A DNA stretch of 40,288 nt from Streptomyces tateyamensis (lineage in GTDB: Bacteria; Actinomycetota; Actinomycetes; Streptomycetales; Streptomycetaceae), in NCBI RefSeq assembly GCF_003205575.1, contig NZ_PYBW01000101.1, positions 1-40,288 of the forward strand, read 5' to 3'. Below are positions 24,150 to 32,779 of this stretch, piece after piece. The position numbers were made by a program, and so were the translations under genes. The notes below the pieces were generated by a model. It searched no databases. It was given only the letters and a program-made list of their open reading frames with translations, and had not been told where the DNA came from. Position 1 is the first letter of the stretch. The number at the start of each line of letters is the position of its first letter.

Positions 24150-24164
24150 GCGGTCGGTGCCTTC
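24132..24164. terminator. Terminator built around the marR stop codon
   Basis: GAAGGCACCGACCGC (24132-24146) and its perfect complement (24150-24164) leave TGA, the marR stop codon, as a 3-nt loop. It may also terminate the convergent gene that ends at 24180. Confidence 0.8.
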
Positions 24165-24179
24165 GGGGCCGACGGACCG

Positions 24180-25683
24180 TCAGGCCCCGCCGTGGTGCAC
24201 GCTGAACGCCGAGCGGCGGGCCGCCCGGGCCACCGCGTGGTCGGGGTGCACCGAGGCCACGGCGGTGAGCACCGAGGCCGCGCGCGGGGGCCCCGACTGG
24301 CGGGGCCCGGGCGAACAGCCGCACCGGGTCGCCCGCGCTGGCACCCTCGACGTGGCCGACCAGCAGCTCGGTCTCGCCGTGGTCCAGCACCGCGGCGGCG
24401 GTGTCCACCCATAGCCAGGCGGCGTCCTGGGCGCTCAGCACGTCGGACGGGACCACGCCGCCCTCGTCCAGCTGCTCGGCCAGCCAGAGCAGCGCGTAGG
24501 GGCGCAGCTCCGGCTCGTCGACCGCGGAGCGGACCGCCTGCTCGGCGGTGCCGCCGGCCACCCGCAGCGCCTCGAAGGCCAGGCCGCGCAGCAGCGCGTC
24601 GTCGCCGCGGGCCACCTCCAGCAGCTCGGCCACCGCGCGGTCCACCGGGCGCGCCGCCACCCAGGCGCGGTACTCGGCCCGGGCCGGGCCCGGCGAGTAG
24701 TTGGCGCACGCGTCCAGCAGCTCCAGGGCGCTCTGCTCGATGTGCCCGGCGGCGGTCTGCGCCACCGTGCAGATCTCCTCCAGCTTGGCCCGCACCGCCC
24801 AGTGGCCCAGCGGCGAGAGCTCGGCGGCGCTGTCCCGGCGCTCCACCGCACCGACGGCCGCCAGGCCGTCCAGCATCCAGTCGAGCACCGCGGCCACGTC
24901 CGAGGGCGCGGGCGGGGCGTCCACCTGCGGCTCGCGGCAGGTGCCGCGCACCGCCGAGACGGCGGAGGCCGCGTGCGGGACCGGGGAGAGCGTGGCGAAG
25001 CTGCTGCCGCCGTGCCGGCGCTCGTCCAGGCCCCGGCGGAGCAGTTCCATCAGCTCGCCGTCGGCCACCGGGCCGTCCACCAGGTGCAGGAAGGAGAGCA
25101 GTTGCGGGGCCTGGTCCACGGCCTGGCCGGCCAGCACCGCGAAGACTCCGCGCAGCGCCGCCGGGGGCACCGGGGCGAGCAGGGTCCAGGCGTCGAACAG
25201 CGCGGACCAGCCGCGCAGTACCGCCTCGTCGTCGTGCTCCCAGGCGTGCAGACGCCAGCCGGGGCCGGCGCCGCCGTCCCGCGGCTCGATCAGGCCGACC
25301 AGCAGCGCCTGGCCCCAGGCGCGGGCCGCCGCGCCGACCGTCATGGCCAGCGCCCGGCCGGCCGCGCGGGCGTCCTCCGGGAGCAGTTCGCCCCGCTTGT
25401 CGACGTGCTCCAGCTCGCCGGCCCAGCGGGCGATCCGGACCGCGTCGGCCAGCATCCGGCGGGCGGAGGGGGCGAGTTCGGCGGGACCGGGGAACCCCTC
25501 GGGCACCGGGACCCGGCCGCGCCCCGGGGCGGGCCTGGGGGTGCGGCGGCGGATCGGCGCCCGGCCCGGCTGGGCGGCGCCGGCCGCGGTGCGGGCCGTA
25601 CCGGGTAGGCGGGTCACCGTCGCGCCGGTACCCGGGGTCGGCGGGAGCGGGGCATCACGGTCGCGCGGATTCCGAGACGTCAC
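24180..25683 (-). pseudogene. Unknown alpha-helical protein gene with a one-base frameshift
   Basis: The frame from 25683 reads as a coherent protein (disordered Arg/Pro-rich N-terminus to about residue 65, then helical, Ala/Leu/Glu-rich sequence with HEAT/ARM-like periodicity) as far as GDPVRLFARA. It then degrades into Arg/Pro/Gly-rich sequence typical of a wrong frame. One base later, the other frame continues sensibly, ASVLTAVASVHPDHAVARAARRSAFSV..., and stops at 24180. Deleting one base from the GGGGGCCCC run at 24286-24294 restores a 500-residue protein. It is either an inactivated gene or a sequencing error in a homopolymer. I do not recognise a family with a known function. The helical repeats suggest a protein-interaction role. 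Confidence 0.65.
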
Positions 25684-25927
25684 GCCGTGCAGTCTTCCCC
25701 GTGTATGGGGCGGTTGTCACATCGAGTTCGGCGCGTCTTGCGCTGGCTGGGGTGGCAACTGGGGCGGACTTGGGGCAAGGCGGGCCAAACCGGGCCACGG
25801 CCGCGCGGAAATGAGCTGTCCACGACAGTAGCGGCGGCACCGTCCGTGGTCAAGAGGTGACCCTACGGGACCGCCGCGACGGGGCGTCGGCGCGGGGGCG
25901 CCGGTCGCCGGCGGGCCCGGGGCAGGG

Positions 25928-27046
25928 TCAGAGGATCGGGGTCAGGAAGCGGCGCAGGGCCTCCTCGTAGCCGGCCGGGTCCGCGTTCCACAGGGCCGCG
26001 TGGGCCGCGCCCGCCACCGGGTGCAGGCTCACCAGGTCGGAGCGGCGGCGGGCCAGCCGCTGGGCGCCGTGCCAGGGGGACACCTCGTCCTGCGGGCTGT
26101 GCAGCAACAGGGTGGGCGCCGCCAGGTCGGTGCCGGCCGCGATCCGGGCGAAGCCGGCCAGGTCCACCCCCGTGCGCCCCTCGGCCGCCCAGGCGCCCAG
26201 CTGCCCGGCCAGGGCGCCCGGCACCCCCGAGGCGGCCGCCACCCCGCGCACCGAAGCGGCCGGCTCCAGCACCGCGGAGTCCAGCACCAGGCCGGCCACG
26301 CTGGTGCGGTAGTCCGAGCGGGCCGCCGTCTGCAGCACCGCGGCCGCGCCCACCGACCAGCCGTAGAGCACGACCCGCCCGGCCCCGGCCTCCTTGGCGA
26401 ACCGGATCGCCGCGTCCACGTCGCGCCACTCGGTCTCGCCGAAGTGCCCGATCCCGTCCGGCGAGGGCGGCGCGCCCTGGTCACCCCGGTAGCTGACCGC
26501 CAGTGCGGGCAGCTGCAGCCGCTTGAGCACCGGCAGCACGGGCAGCGCCTGGCGCCGGTCCGCCAGCACGCCGTGCACCAGGATCACCCAGGTGCCGCGC
26601 ACGGCCGGCACGTACCAGGCGGGCAGCGCGCCGAGCTCGCCGTCCACCACCACGTCCATGTAGTCCAGCCCGCAGGCCGAGCCGGGGTCCCCGCGCAGCA
26701 CCCGGTTGGTCAGCTCCACCTCGGTACCGGCGCTCGGCGCGGTGCCCGCGGTCAGCTCCAGCCGGCGGGTGACGGTCTGCGGGTCGGTCCGCAGCACCTC
26801 GCCGACCACCGCGTGGCCGCCCGGCCACTCCAGCGCGTACCGGCCGCGCCGGGCGGTGCCGGTGGTCCGGGTCAGGGTGATCCGGTCCGTCCCGACCTGG
26901 TGCACCCGCAGCTCCGGCTCGCCCTCCCCCTCGGACCGCTCCGGACGCAGGCTCAGGTCCGAGACCCGGCGCCCGACGAGCAGCGCGGCGGCGCCGGCTC
27001 CGACGACGACGGTGGTGGCCGCGGCGATGACGGTTCCCCAACGCAT
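25928..27046 (-). CDS. Membrane-anchored alpha/beta hydrolase
   Basis: 372 residues from ATG 27046 (GGGGAG upstream); a longer frame to 27124 lacks a ribosome-binding site. A single N-terminal membrane helix (WGTVIAAATTVVVGAGAAALLVG) is followed by a beta-rich stretch of about 110 residues and then the hydrolase fold. Catalytic residues are Ser231 (GWSVG), Asp320 (SPQDEV) and His349 (AGAAHAAL); the oxyanion segment is VHGVLADRR. It resembles the ABHD17/peptidase-S9-like esterases of actinomycetes and is probably an extracytoplasmic esterase or peptidase of unknown substrate. Confidence 0.85.
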   Translation of the reverse strand: MRWGTVIAAATTVVVGAGAAALLVGRRVSDLSLRPERSEGEGEPELRVHQVGTDRITLTRTTGTARRGRYALEWPGGHAVVGEVLRTDPQTVTRRLELTAGTAPSAGTEVELTNRVLRGDPGSACGLDYMDVVVDGELGALPAWYVPAVRGTWVILVHGVLADRRQALPVLPVLKRLQLPALAVSYRGDQGAPPSPDGIGHFGETEWRDVDAAIRFAKEAGAGRVVLYGWSVGAAAVLQTAARSDYRTSVAGLVLDSAVLEPAASVRGVAAASGVPGALAGQLGAWAAEGRTGVDLAGFARIAAGTDLAAPTLLLHSPQDEVSPWHGAQRLARRRSDLVSLHPVAGAAHAALWNADPAGYEEALRRFLTPIL

Positions 27047-27161
27047 GGCTCTCCCCGGGATGGTGACGGCAGCTCGAACGGGCCTGTCCAGTTCACCCCG
27101 TCGACCGCCGGACGGCCACCGCACGGGTCCGTTGGGGCGCGGTAGTGGGAGGTCTCGGGGC

Positions 27162-27851
27162 TCAGACCGGCAGACCGCCGGTGTCGCGGGCGGCGAGCAG
27201 GGTCCAGAAGCGGTCCTCGACCGGGGTCTGGGGCGGTGCTGCCGGGGCGGTGGCGCCCCAGTGGGTGGTGACCTGGTACTCGCTCTGCAGGGCCGCCAGC
27301 ACCGCCGACAGGGTGGCGCCGGGGACCGGGACCAGCCGGGCCACAGCCGACAGCTGGGCCTGCCAGCGGCCGGCCACGCACTGGCGCAGCCGGTCGGCCA
27401 GCTCCGCCGCGCCGCCGGTGACCACCAGCAGGTCGCGCAGCCGCAGGCCGAGCACCTCGGCCAGCGCGGCGCTCTGCGCCTCGTCGCCGGTCCACCGGCC
27501 GGTCAGCTCGGCGGTGGTGTAGCCGCGCGGCGACATCCCGATCCGGGCGGCGGCCTGGGCCGCGGTCAGCTCACGGGCCAGCCGGAAGTCGCGCAGCGAG
27601 GCCGGCGGCGCGCCCATCAGCTGCACCGCGGGGCACCAGAGCGCCCGGGCCAGCGCGATGAACTCCGCCTCGTCCGGCCGGAACTCCCCGCTCTCCCAGC
27701 CGAGCACGTGGCCCGGCAGCAGCCGCACCCCGTGCGCGGCCATCCCGGCGGCCACCTGATCCGGGGTCAGGCCCAGCCCCACCCGGTGCGCCCGGGCGGC
27801 CTGCGGGGAGAACGGGACCGGGGCGGGGGCGGGGGGCCGGCTGCTTCGCAT
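27162..27851 (-). CDS. Tandem helix-turn-helix (XRE-type) regulator
   Basis: 229 residues from ATG 27851. Two HTH units of similar design follow each other: LGLTPDQVAAGMAAHGVRLLPGHVLGWESGEFRP (about 20-52) and LTAAQAAARIGMSPRGYTTAELTGRWTGD (about 88-116). Each is followed by an LALWC/LLVV-type helix. The C-terminal half (about 140-229) is an unrecognised helical domain. No ribosome-binding site exists; TAGCGT (27859-27864, minus strand) ends 7 nt before the ATG, so the mRNA is probably leaderless. It is divergent from the cobalamin operon, but nothing in the sequence links it to B12. Confidence 0.75.
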   Translation of the reverse strand: MRSSRPPAPAPVPFSPQAARAHRVGLGLTPDQVAAGMAAHGVRLLPGHVLGWESGEFRPDEAEFIALARALWCPAVQLMGAPPASLRDFRLARELTAAQAAARIGMSPRGYTTAELTGRWTGDEAQSAALAEVLGLRLRDLLVVTGGAAELADRLRQCVAGRWQAQLSAVARLVPVPGATLSAVLAALQSEYQVTTHWGATAPAAPPQTPVEDRFWTLLAARDTGGLPV

Positions 27852-28015
27852 GGCGCCGACGCTAGGCCCGCCCGTGCCCCGCCCCCCAGCCGCTGAACGC
27901 ACGAAGCACCGACAGGCCGCCCGACGCGCCGTTGGACGATCCACCAGCCGTGAGCACGCCGAACCCGCCCCCCGCCGGTGTGATCAACCACTCCACCGCG
28001 GCCCGCGGGCCCTGG

Positions 28016-28045
28016 TTGACGGCCGGTTGAGCCGCGTGATGGGAT
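28016..28045 (+). promoter_or_regulatory. Promoter of the cobalamin operon
   Basis: TTGACG (28016-28021), an 18-bp spacer and TGGGAT (28040-28045) form a good vegetative promoter. Transcription would start near 28052, just at the 5' edge of the riboswitch. Confidence 0.65.
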
Positions 28046-28050
28046 CCTCG

Positions 28051-28165
28051 GGCCATACGGAGGCAAGTGGAGGAAGCCGGTGCGAATCCGGCGCGGTCCC
28101 GCCACTGTGACCGGGTGGGGAGCGCGTCGGCCCCCTCGGGAGCCAGGAACTCACCCCTCCGGTTT
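28051..28165 (+). ncRNA. Cobalamin riboswitch
   Basis: The conserved core appears in order: GGTGCGAATCC (28079-28089), then the B12-box region CCGCCACTGTGACC (28099-28112), then GAGCCAGGAACTC (28140-28152), the streptomycete version of AGtCAGGAtAC. GGAGG (28069-28074) can pair with CCTCC (28156-28160) to close the structure. It sits directly after the promoter and ends about 40 nt before the cobD start, whose ribosome-binding site GAGG is near 28193. Adenosylcobalamin binding should reduce expression of the downstream cob genes, probably by hiding that site. Boundaries are approximate. Confidence 0.88.
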
Positions 28166-28203
28166 CGTCGAGCCAGGGCGCGGACCCTGAGTGAGGACCG
28201 TCG

Positions 28204-29184
28204 ATGCAGCGCGCCGTCACCGGCCAGGCGCTCGGTGCGGTGATCGGCTTCACCGCCGACGCCGTGTTCGCCGACCCCCGGCGCGGCCACCCGGTGGCCG
28301 CCTTCGGCCGGGCCGCCGGCGCCCTGGAGCGCGTGCTCTACCGCGACCACCGCGGCGCCGGAGCCCTGTACACCGCGCTCGCCGTGGGCACCGTGGCGCT
28401 CGGCGCGACTGCCCTGGAGCACCGCGCCACGCCGCTGCGCCGCACCGCCACCGCCGCGCTGGCCACCTGGACCGTGCTGGGCGCCAGCTCGCTGCTGCGC
28501 GAGGCCCGCACCATCGGCGCCGCGCTGGCCGCCGAGGACCTGGCGGCCGCCCGTGAGCGGCTGCCGCACCTGTGCGGGCGCGACCCGAGCGCGCTGGACG
28601 GCCAGCAGATCGCCCGCGCGGTGGTCGAGTCGGTGGCCGAGAACACCGCGGACGCCGTGGTGAACGCCCTGGTCTGGGGCGCGCTGGCCGGCTCCCCCGG
28701 GCTGCTCGCGTTCCGCGCCGTCAACACCCTGGACGCGATGGTGGGTCACAAGTCGCCGCGCTACCGCCGGTTCGGCTGGGCCGCGGCCCGGCTGGACGAC
28801 CTGGCGGGCTGGCCGGGCGCCCGGCTGACCGCGCTGCTCACGGTGGCCGCCGCCGACTCCCCCGGCACCGCCTGGCGGGTCTGGCGCCGCGACGGCGGCA
28901 GCCACCCGAGCCCGAACGCCGGCCAGGCCGAGTCCGCCTTCGCGGGGGCGCTGGGCGTGCGGCTGGGCGGCACCCTGAGGTATGGGGACGGCGGCACGCC
29001 GAAGGTGGGGGTCCCCCCGGCCGAAGGCTCGGGGCGGGTGGAGCACCGCCCGGTGCTCGGCGCGGAGCTGCGCCCCGTCGCCGTCACCGACATCGAACGC
29101 GCCTGCCGGCTCTCCCGCCGGGTCGGGCTGCTGGCACTGGGTACCACCGTGGTGGCCCGGCTGCTGTGGAAGGGACACAAGTGA
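28204..29184 (+). CDS. cobD: Cobalamin biosynthesis protein CobD/CbiB
   Basis: 326 residues, membrane protein. With its partner reactions it attaches the aminopropanol arm to adenosylcobyric acid, giving adenosylcobinamide (phosphate). Family markers: DAVFADPRRGHPVAAFG, SVAENTADAVVNALVWGALAGSPGLLAFRAVNTLDAMVGHKSPRY, HPSPNAGQAESAFAGALGVRLGG and RPVLG. Between TLRYG and RVEHRPVLG, where relatives have only a short loop, a peptide (about DGGTPKVGVPPAEGSG) is encoded by a palindromic GC-rich stretch at about 28985-29033 that looks like a repeat insertion. The frame is kept. It is first in the operon, under the riboswitch, and overlaps cobQ by 4 nt. Confidence 0.93.
   Translation: MQRAVTGQALGAVIGFTADAVFADPRRGHPVAAFGRAAGALERVLYRDHRGAGALYTALAVGTVALGATALEHRATPLRRTATAALATWTVLGASSLLREARTIGAALAAEDLAAARERLPHLCGRDPSALDGQQIARAVVESVAENTADAVVNALVWGALAGSPGLLAFRAVNTLDAMVGHKSPRYRRFGWAAARLDDLAGWPGARLTALLTVAAADSPGTAWRVWRRDGGSHPSPNAGQAESAFAGALGVRLGGTLRYGDGGTPKVGVPPAEGSGRVEHRPVLGAELRPVAVTDIERACRLSRRVGLLALGTTVVARLLWKGHK
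28990..29038. repeat. Palindromic repeat-like insertion inside cobD
   Basis: The stretch includes GGTGGGGGTCCCCCC, whose GGGGG and CCCCCC blocks are self-complementary, followed by GGCCGAAGGC and GGGGCGGG. It resembles short dispersed palindromic elements I recall from Streptomyces intergenic regions. Here it adds about 13-16 codons in frame. Only one copy is seen in this window. Confidence 0.45.
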
Positions 29185-30707
29185 GCAACGCGATCCTGGT
29201 GGCCGGCACCACCTCTGACGCCGGCAAGAGCGTGGTGACCGCCGGGATCTGCCGCTGGCTGGTCCGCCAAGGCGTGCGGGTGGCCCCGTTCAAGGCGCAG
29301 AACATGTCGCTCAACTCGATGGTCACCGCCGACGGCGCGGAGATCGGGCGGGCCCAGGTGATGCAGGCCCAGGCCGCCCGGGTCGAGCCCGAGGCGGCGA
29401 TGAACCCGGTGCTGCTCAAGCCCGGCGCGGACGGCCGCAGCCAGGTGGTGCTGCTGGGCCGGCCGGTGGCCGAGGTGGGAGCGCTGGACTACCGCGAGCG
29501 CAAGCCGTACCTGCTGCAGCGCTCGCTGGAGTGCCTGGCCGACCTGCGCGCCCGGTTCGACGTGGTGGTCTGCGAGGGGGCCGGCTCGCCGGCCGAGATC
29601 AACCTGCGCGACCGCGACATCGCCAACATGGGCCTGGCCCGGGCGGCCGACCTGCCGGTGGTGGTGGTCGGCGACATCGACCGCGGCGGGGTGTTCGCCG
29701 CGATGTACGGCACCCTGGCGCTGCTCGACGCGGCCGACCAGGCGCTGGTGGCGGGCTGGCTGGTGAACAAGTTCCGCGGCGACGCCCGGCTGCTCAAGCC
29801 CGGCCTGGACATGCTGCACGAGCTGACGGGCCGTCCGGTGCTGGGCACCCTGCCGATGCTGCCGGGCCTGTGGCTGGACGCGGAGGACTCGCTCGACCTC
29901 TCCTCGGCCGTGGTGGACCGGGTCTCGGCCGGCCCGGTGGGCGCCGAGGTGCTGCGGGTGGCGGTGCTGCGCTTCCCGCGGCTGTCCAACTTCACCGACC
30001 TGGACGCGCTGGCCCAGGAGCCGGGCGTGCTGGTGCGCTGGGCCACCCGGCCGGAGGAGCTGGCCGACGCCGACCTGGTGGTGCTGCCCGGCACCCGGGC
30101 CACCGTCGCCGACCTGGCCTGGCTGCGCGAGCGCGGGCTGGCGGGGCCGCTGCGCGAGCGGGCGGCGGCCGGGCGGCCGGTGCTCGGGGTGTGCGGCGGC
30201 TACCAGATGCTGGGACGGCGGATCACCGACCTCGTGGAGTCCGGCGCGGGCACGGTGGACGGCCTGGGGCTGCTGCCCACCGTGGTGGAGTTCGGCGCCG
30301 AGAAGGTGCTGGGGCGACCGGTCGGCGAGGCGCTGGGCGAGCGGGTCGAGGGGTACGAGATCCACCACGGCGTCGTCACGGTCGAGGGTGGCGACCCCTT
30401 CCTGGACGGCTGCCGCGCGGGCGAGGTCTGGGGCACCACCTGGCACGGGGCGCTGGAGAACGACGGCTTCCGGCGGGCGTTCCTGCGCGCCGTCGCGGCA
30501 GCGGCCGGGCGGGCCTTCGTGCCCGCGCCGGACACCTGCTTCGCGGCGGCCCGGCAGGAGCGGCTGGACCGGCTCGGGGATCTGATCGAGGAGCACGCCG
30601 ACACGGACGCCCTGTGGCGGCTGATCGAGGGCGGGGCGCCCGGCGGCCTGCCGTTCGTCGCGCCGGGGGCTCCGGTGGCGCGTGGTGTGGAGGGTGAGCA
30701 GCTGTGA
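29181..30707 (+). CDS. cobQ: Adenosylcobyric acid synthase
   Basis: 508 residues from GTG 29181, overlapping cobD (GTGA). It amidates the b, d, e and g carboxylates of adenosylcobyrinic acid a,c-diamide with glutamine and ATP. The N-terminal dethiobiotin-synthetase-like ATPase has the P-loop GTTSDAGKS (8-16), FKAQNMSLNSMVT, EGAGSPAEINLRDRDIANMG and GDIDRGGVFAAMYGT. The C-terminal glutaminase-like domain has Cys338 (GVCGGYQMLG) and His422 (TTWHGALEND). The length is normal. The next gene starts within its stop codon. Confidence 0.97.
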   Translation: MSNAILVAGTTSDAGKSVVTAGICRWLVRQGVRVAPFKAQNMSLNSMVTADGAEIGRAQVMQAQAARVEPEAAMNPVLLKPGADGRSQVVLLGRPVAEVGALDYRERKPYLLQRSLECLADLRARFDVVVCEGAGSPAEINLRDRDIANMGLARAADLPVVVVGDIDRGGVFAAMYGTLALLDAADQALVAGWLVNKFRGDARLLKPGLDMLHELTGRPVLGTLPMLPGLWLDAEDSLDLSSAVVDRVSAGPVGAEVLRVAVLRFPRLSNFTDLDALAQEPGVLVRWATRPEELADADLVVLPGTRATVADLAWLRERGLAGPLRERAAAGRPVLGVCGGYQMLGRRITDLVESGAGTVDGLGLLPTVVEFGAEKVLGRPVGEALGERVEGYEIHHGVVTVEGGDPFLDGCRAGEVWGTTWHGALENDGFRRAFLRAVAAAAGRAFVPAPDTCFAAARQERLDRLGDLIEEHADTDALWRLIEGGAPGGLPFVAPGAPVARGVEGEQL

Positions 30708-32779
30708 GTGATGTCCGTTATCCGTTCACCGCGATCGTCGGGATGGCCGACCTGCGGCTGGGCCTGCTGCTGAACGCGGTCTCGCCCGCGGTCGGCGGGG
30801 TGCTGGTGCGCGGCGAGAAGGGCACCGCCAAGTCGACCATGGTGCGCGCGCTGGCCGGGCTGCTGCCCGCCATCGCGGTGGCCGAGGGATGCCGGTTCGC
30901 CTGCGACCCGGCCGCGCCGGACCCGCAGTGCCCGGACGCGCCGCACCCGGCGGGCGCCGAGCACCGGCCGGCCCGGCTGGTGGAGCTGCCGGTCGGGGTG
31001 ACCGAGGACCGGATCGTGGGCTCGCTGGACCTGGAGCAGGCGCTGGCCCAGGGCGTCAAGGCGTACGAGCCGGGCCTGCTGGCCCAGGCGCACCGCGGCG
31101 TGCTCTACATCGACGAGGTCAACCTGCTCCAGGACCACGTGGTGGACCTGCTGCTGGACGCGGCCGCGATGGGGCGCTCCTACGTGGAGCGCGAGGGCGT
31201 CTCGGTGCGGCACGCCGCCCGGTTCCTGCTGGTCGGCACGATGAACCCGGAGGAGGGTGAGCTGCGGCCGCAGCTGCTGGACCGGTTCGGGCTGACCGTG
31301 GAGATCGCGGCCACCCGGGACCCGGCCGAGCGGGCCGAGGTGGTGCGCCGACGGCTGGCGTACGACGCGGACCCCGCCGGGTTCGCCGCGCGGTACCAGG
31401 CCGCTGAGCGAGCGCTTGCTCAGCGGATCGAGGCGGCCCGGGTGCTGCTGCCCCAGGTCGAGCTCGGTGACCCGGCGCTGCGTCAGATCACCGCGGTCTG
31501 CGCCGCCTTCGAGGTGGACGGGCTGCGCGCGGACATCGTGATGGCCCGCACCGCGGTCGCGCTGGCCGCCTGGGACGGGCGCACCGCGGTGACCGAGGAG
31601 GACGTCCGCACGGCCGCCCGGCTGGCCCTGCCGCACCGGCGCCGGCGCAACCCCTTCGACGCGCCGGGCCTGGACGAGGAGCAGCTGGACCGCACCCTCG
31701 CCGAGCACGCGGAGCCCGAGGAGCCGACCGACCCCGAGCCGACCGACCCGGAGCCGACCGACCCCGGCCCGGACGGTCCTGCTGACGGTGGATCGGACGG
31801 GCCCGGCGGTGGCGGCGGAGCTCCCGACCCCGCGGCCGGCCCCGACGTTCCGCCGACCGGGGCCGAGGCCGAGGCCGAGGCCGACGCCCCGTCAGCCACC
31901 CCCCAGCTCCCCGCCCCGGCCCCCGCGCCCGGACGCGAGTCCGCCCCCGTGGCGGCCGGCGACCCGTACCGCACCCGGCTGTTCAAGGTCCCCGGCACCG
32001 GCCACGGCGCCCAGGGCCGCCGCTCCCCGGCCGAGACCGACGCCGGCCAGACCGTCCGGGCCCGCCGCCCGGCCGGCCCGCTGACCCGCCTGCACCTGAC
32101 CGCCACCCTGCAGGCCGCCGCCCCGCACCAGCACGCCCGCGGCCGCACCGGCCGGGCCCTGCTGCTGCGCCAGGACGACTTCCGCGAGCAGGTCCGCAAG
32201 GGCCGCGAGGCCAACCTGGTGCTCTTCGTGGTGGACGCCTCCGGTTCGATGGCGGCCCGTCAGCGGATGACCGCGGTCAAGGGCGCTGTGCTCTCCCTGC
32301 TGATGGACGCCTACCAGCGGCGCGACAAGATCGGCCTGATCACCTTCCGCGGCACCGGGGCCGAGCTGGCGCTGCCGCCCACCTCCTCGGTGGAGGTCGG
32401 CGCGGCCCGGCTGGCGCAGCTGCCCACCGGCGGGCGCACCCCGCTGGCCGCCGGCCTGCTGCGGGCCCACGAGGTGCTGCGGCTGGAGCGGCTGCGCGAC
32501 CCGCGCCGCCGCCCGCTGCTGGTGGTGGTCACCGACGGGCGGGCCACCGGCGGGCGCACCGCGCTGGCCGAGGCCGGCCGGGCCGCCGCCCTGCTGGCCG
32601 CCCAGGGCACCGCCGCCGTGGTGCTGGACTGCGAGTCCGGCCCGGTCCGCCTGGGCCTGGCCCGCACCCTGGCCGGCCAGTTGCACGCCACCGCCGTCAC
32701 CCTGGACGAGCTGCGCGCCGAGGGCGTGGCCGCCCTGGTGCAGGCCCACCGTTCCCCCTCCCTCCGAAAGGCCGCGTGA
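30704..32779 (+). CDS. ChlI-ChlD fusion, putative cobalt chelatase subunit
   Basis: 691 residues from GTG 30704 (GTGA overlap with cobQ). It is a magnesium-chelatase-type AAA ATPase fused to a von Willebrand A domain. Walker A is GEKGTAKST (37-45), Walker B YIDEVNLL (Asp137), with sensor/arginine segments after it. An acidic Pro/Gly-rich linker at about 330-420 includes a threefold EPTDP repeat. The VWA MIDAS DASGS is at 511-515, with a later TDGRATGG segment. In B12 clusters this protein is taken to be the ATPase partner of CobN for cobalt insertion. No cobN is present in the window, so the partner must be elsewhere. A role in magnesium chelation is unlikely in this organism. Confidence 0.88.
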   Translation: MSDVRYPFTAIVGMADLRLGLLLNAVSPAVGGVLVRGEKGTAKSTMVRALAGLLPAIAVAEGCRFACDPAAPDPQCPDAPHPAGAEHRPARLVELPVGVTEDRIVGSLDLEQALAQGVKAYEPGLLAQAHRGVLYIDEVNLLQDHVVDLLLDAAAMGRSYVEREGVSVRHAARFLLVGTMNPEEGELRPQLLDRFGLTVEIAATRDPAERAEVVRRRLAYDADPAGFAARYQAAERALAQRIEAARVLLPQVELGDPALRQITAVCAAFEVDGLRADIVMARTAVALAAWDGRTAVTEEDVRTAARLALPHRRRRNPFDAPGLDEEQLDRTLAEHAEPEEPTDPEPTDPEPTDPGPDGPADGGSDGPGGGGGAPDPAAGPDVPPTGAEAEAEADAPSATPQLPAPAPAPGRESAPVAAGDPYRTRLFKVPGTGHGAQGRRSPAETDAGQTVRARRPAGPLTRLHLTATLQAAAPHQHARGRTGRALLLRQDDFREQVRKGREANLVLFVVDASGSMAARQRMTAVKGAVLSLLMDAYQRRDKIGLITFRGTGAELALPPTSSVEVGAARLAQLPTGGRTPLAAGLLRAHEVLRLERLRDPRRRPLLVVVTDGRATGGRTALAEAGRAAALLAAQGTAAVVLDCESGPVRLGLARTLAGQLHATAVTLDELRAEGVAALVQAHRSPSLRKAA

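Noticed and set aside
25684..25927. Intergenic DNA with a CTGTC-CAC-GACAG palindrome (25816-25828)
   Set aside because: The repeat is too short and lacks a nearby promoter match; nothing else is recognisable there.
31726..31770. EPTDP repeats in the chelatase gene as a possible CRISPR-like or regulatory repeat
   Set aside because: They are a low-complexity protein linker between the AAA and VWA domains, with no spacers.
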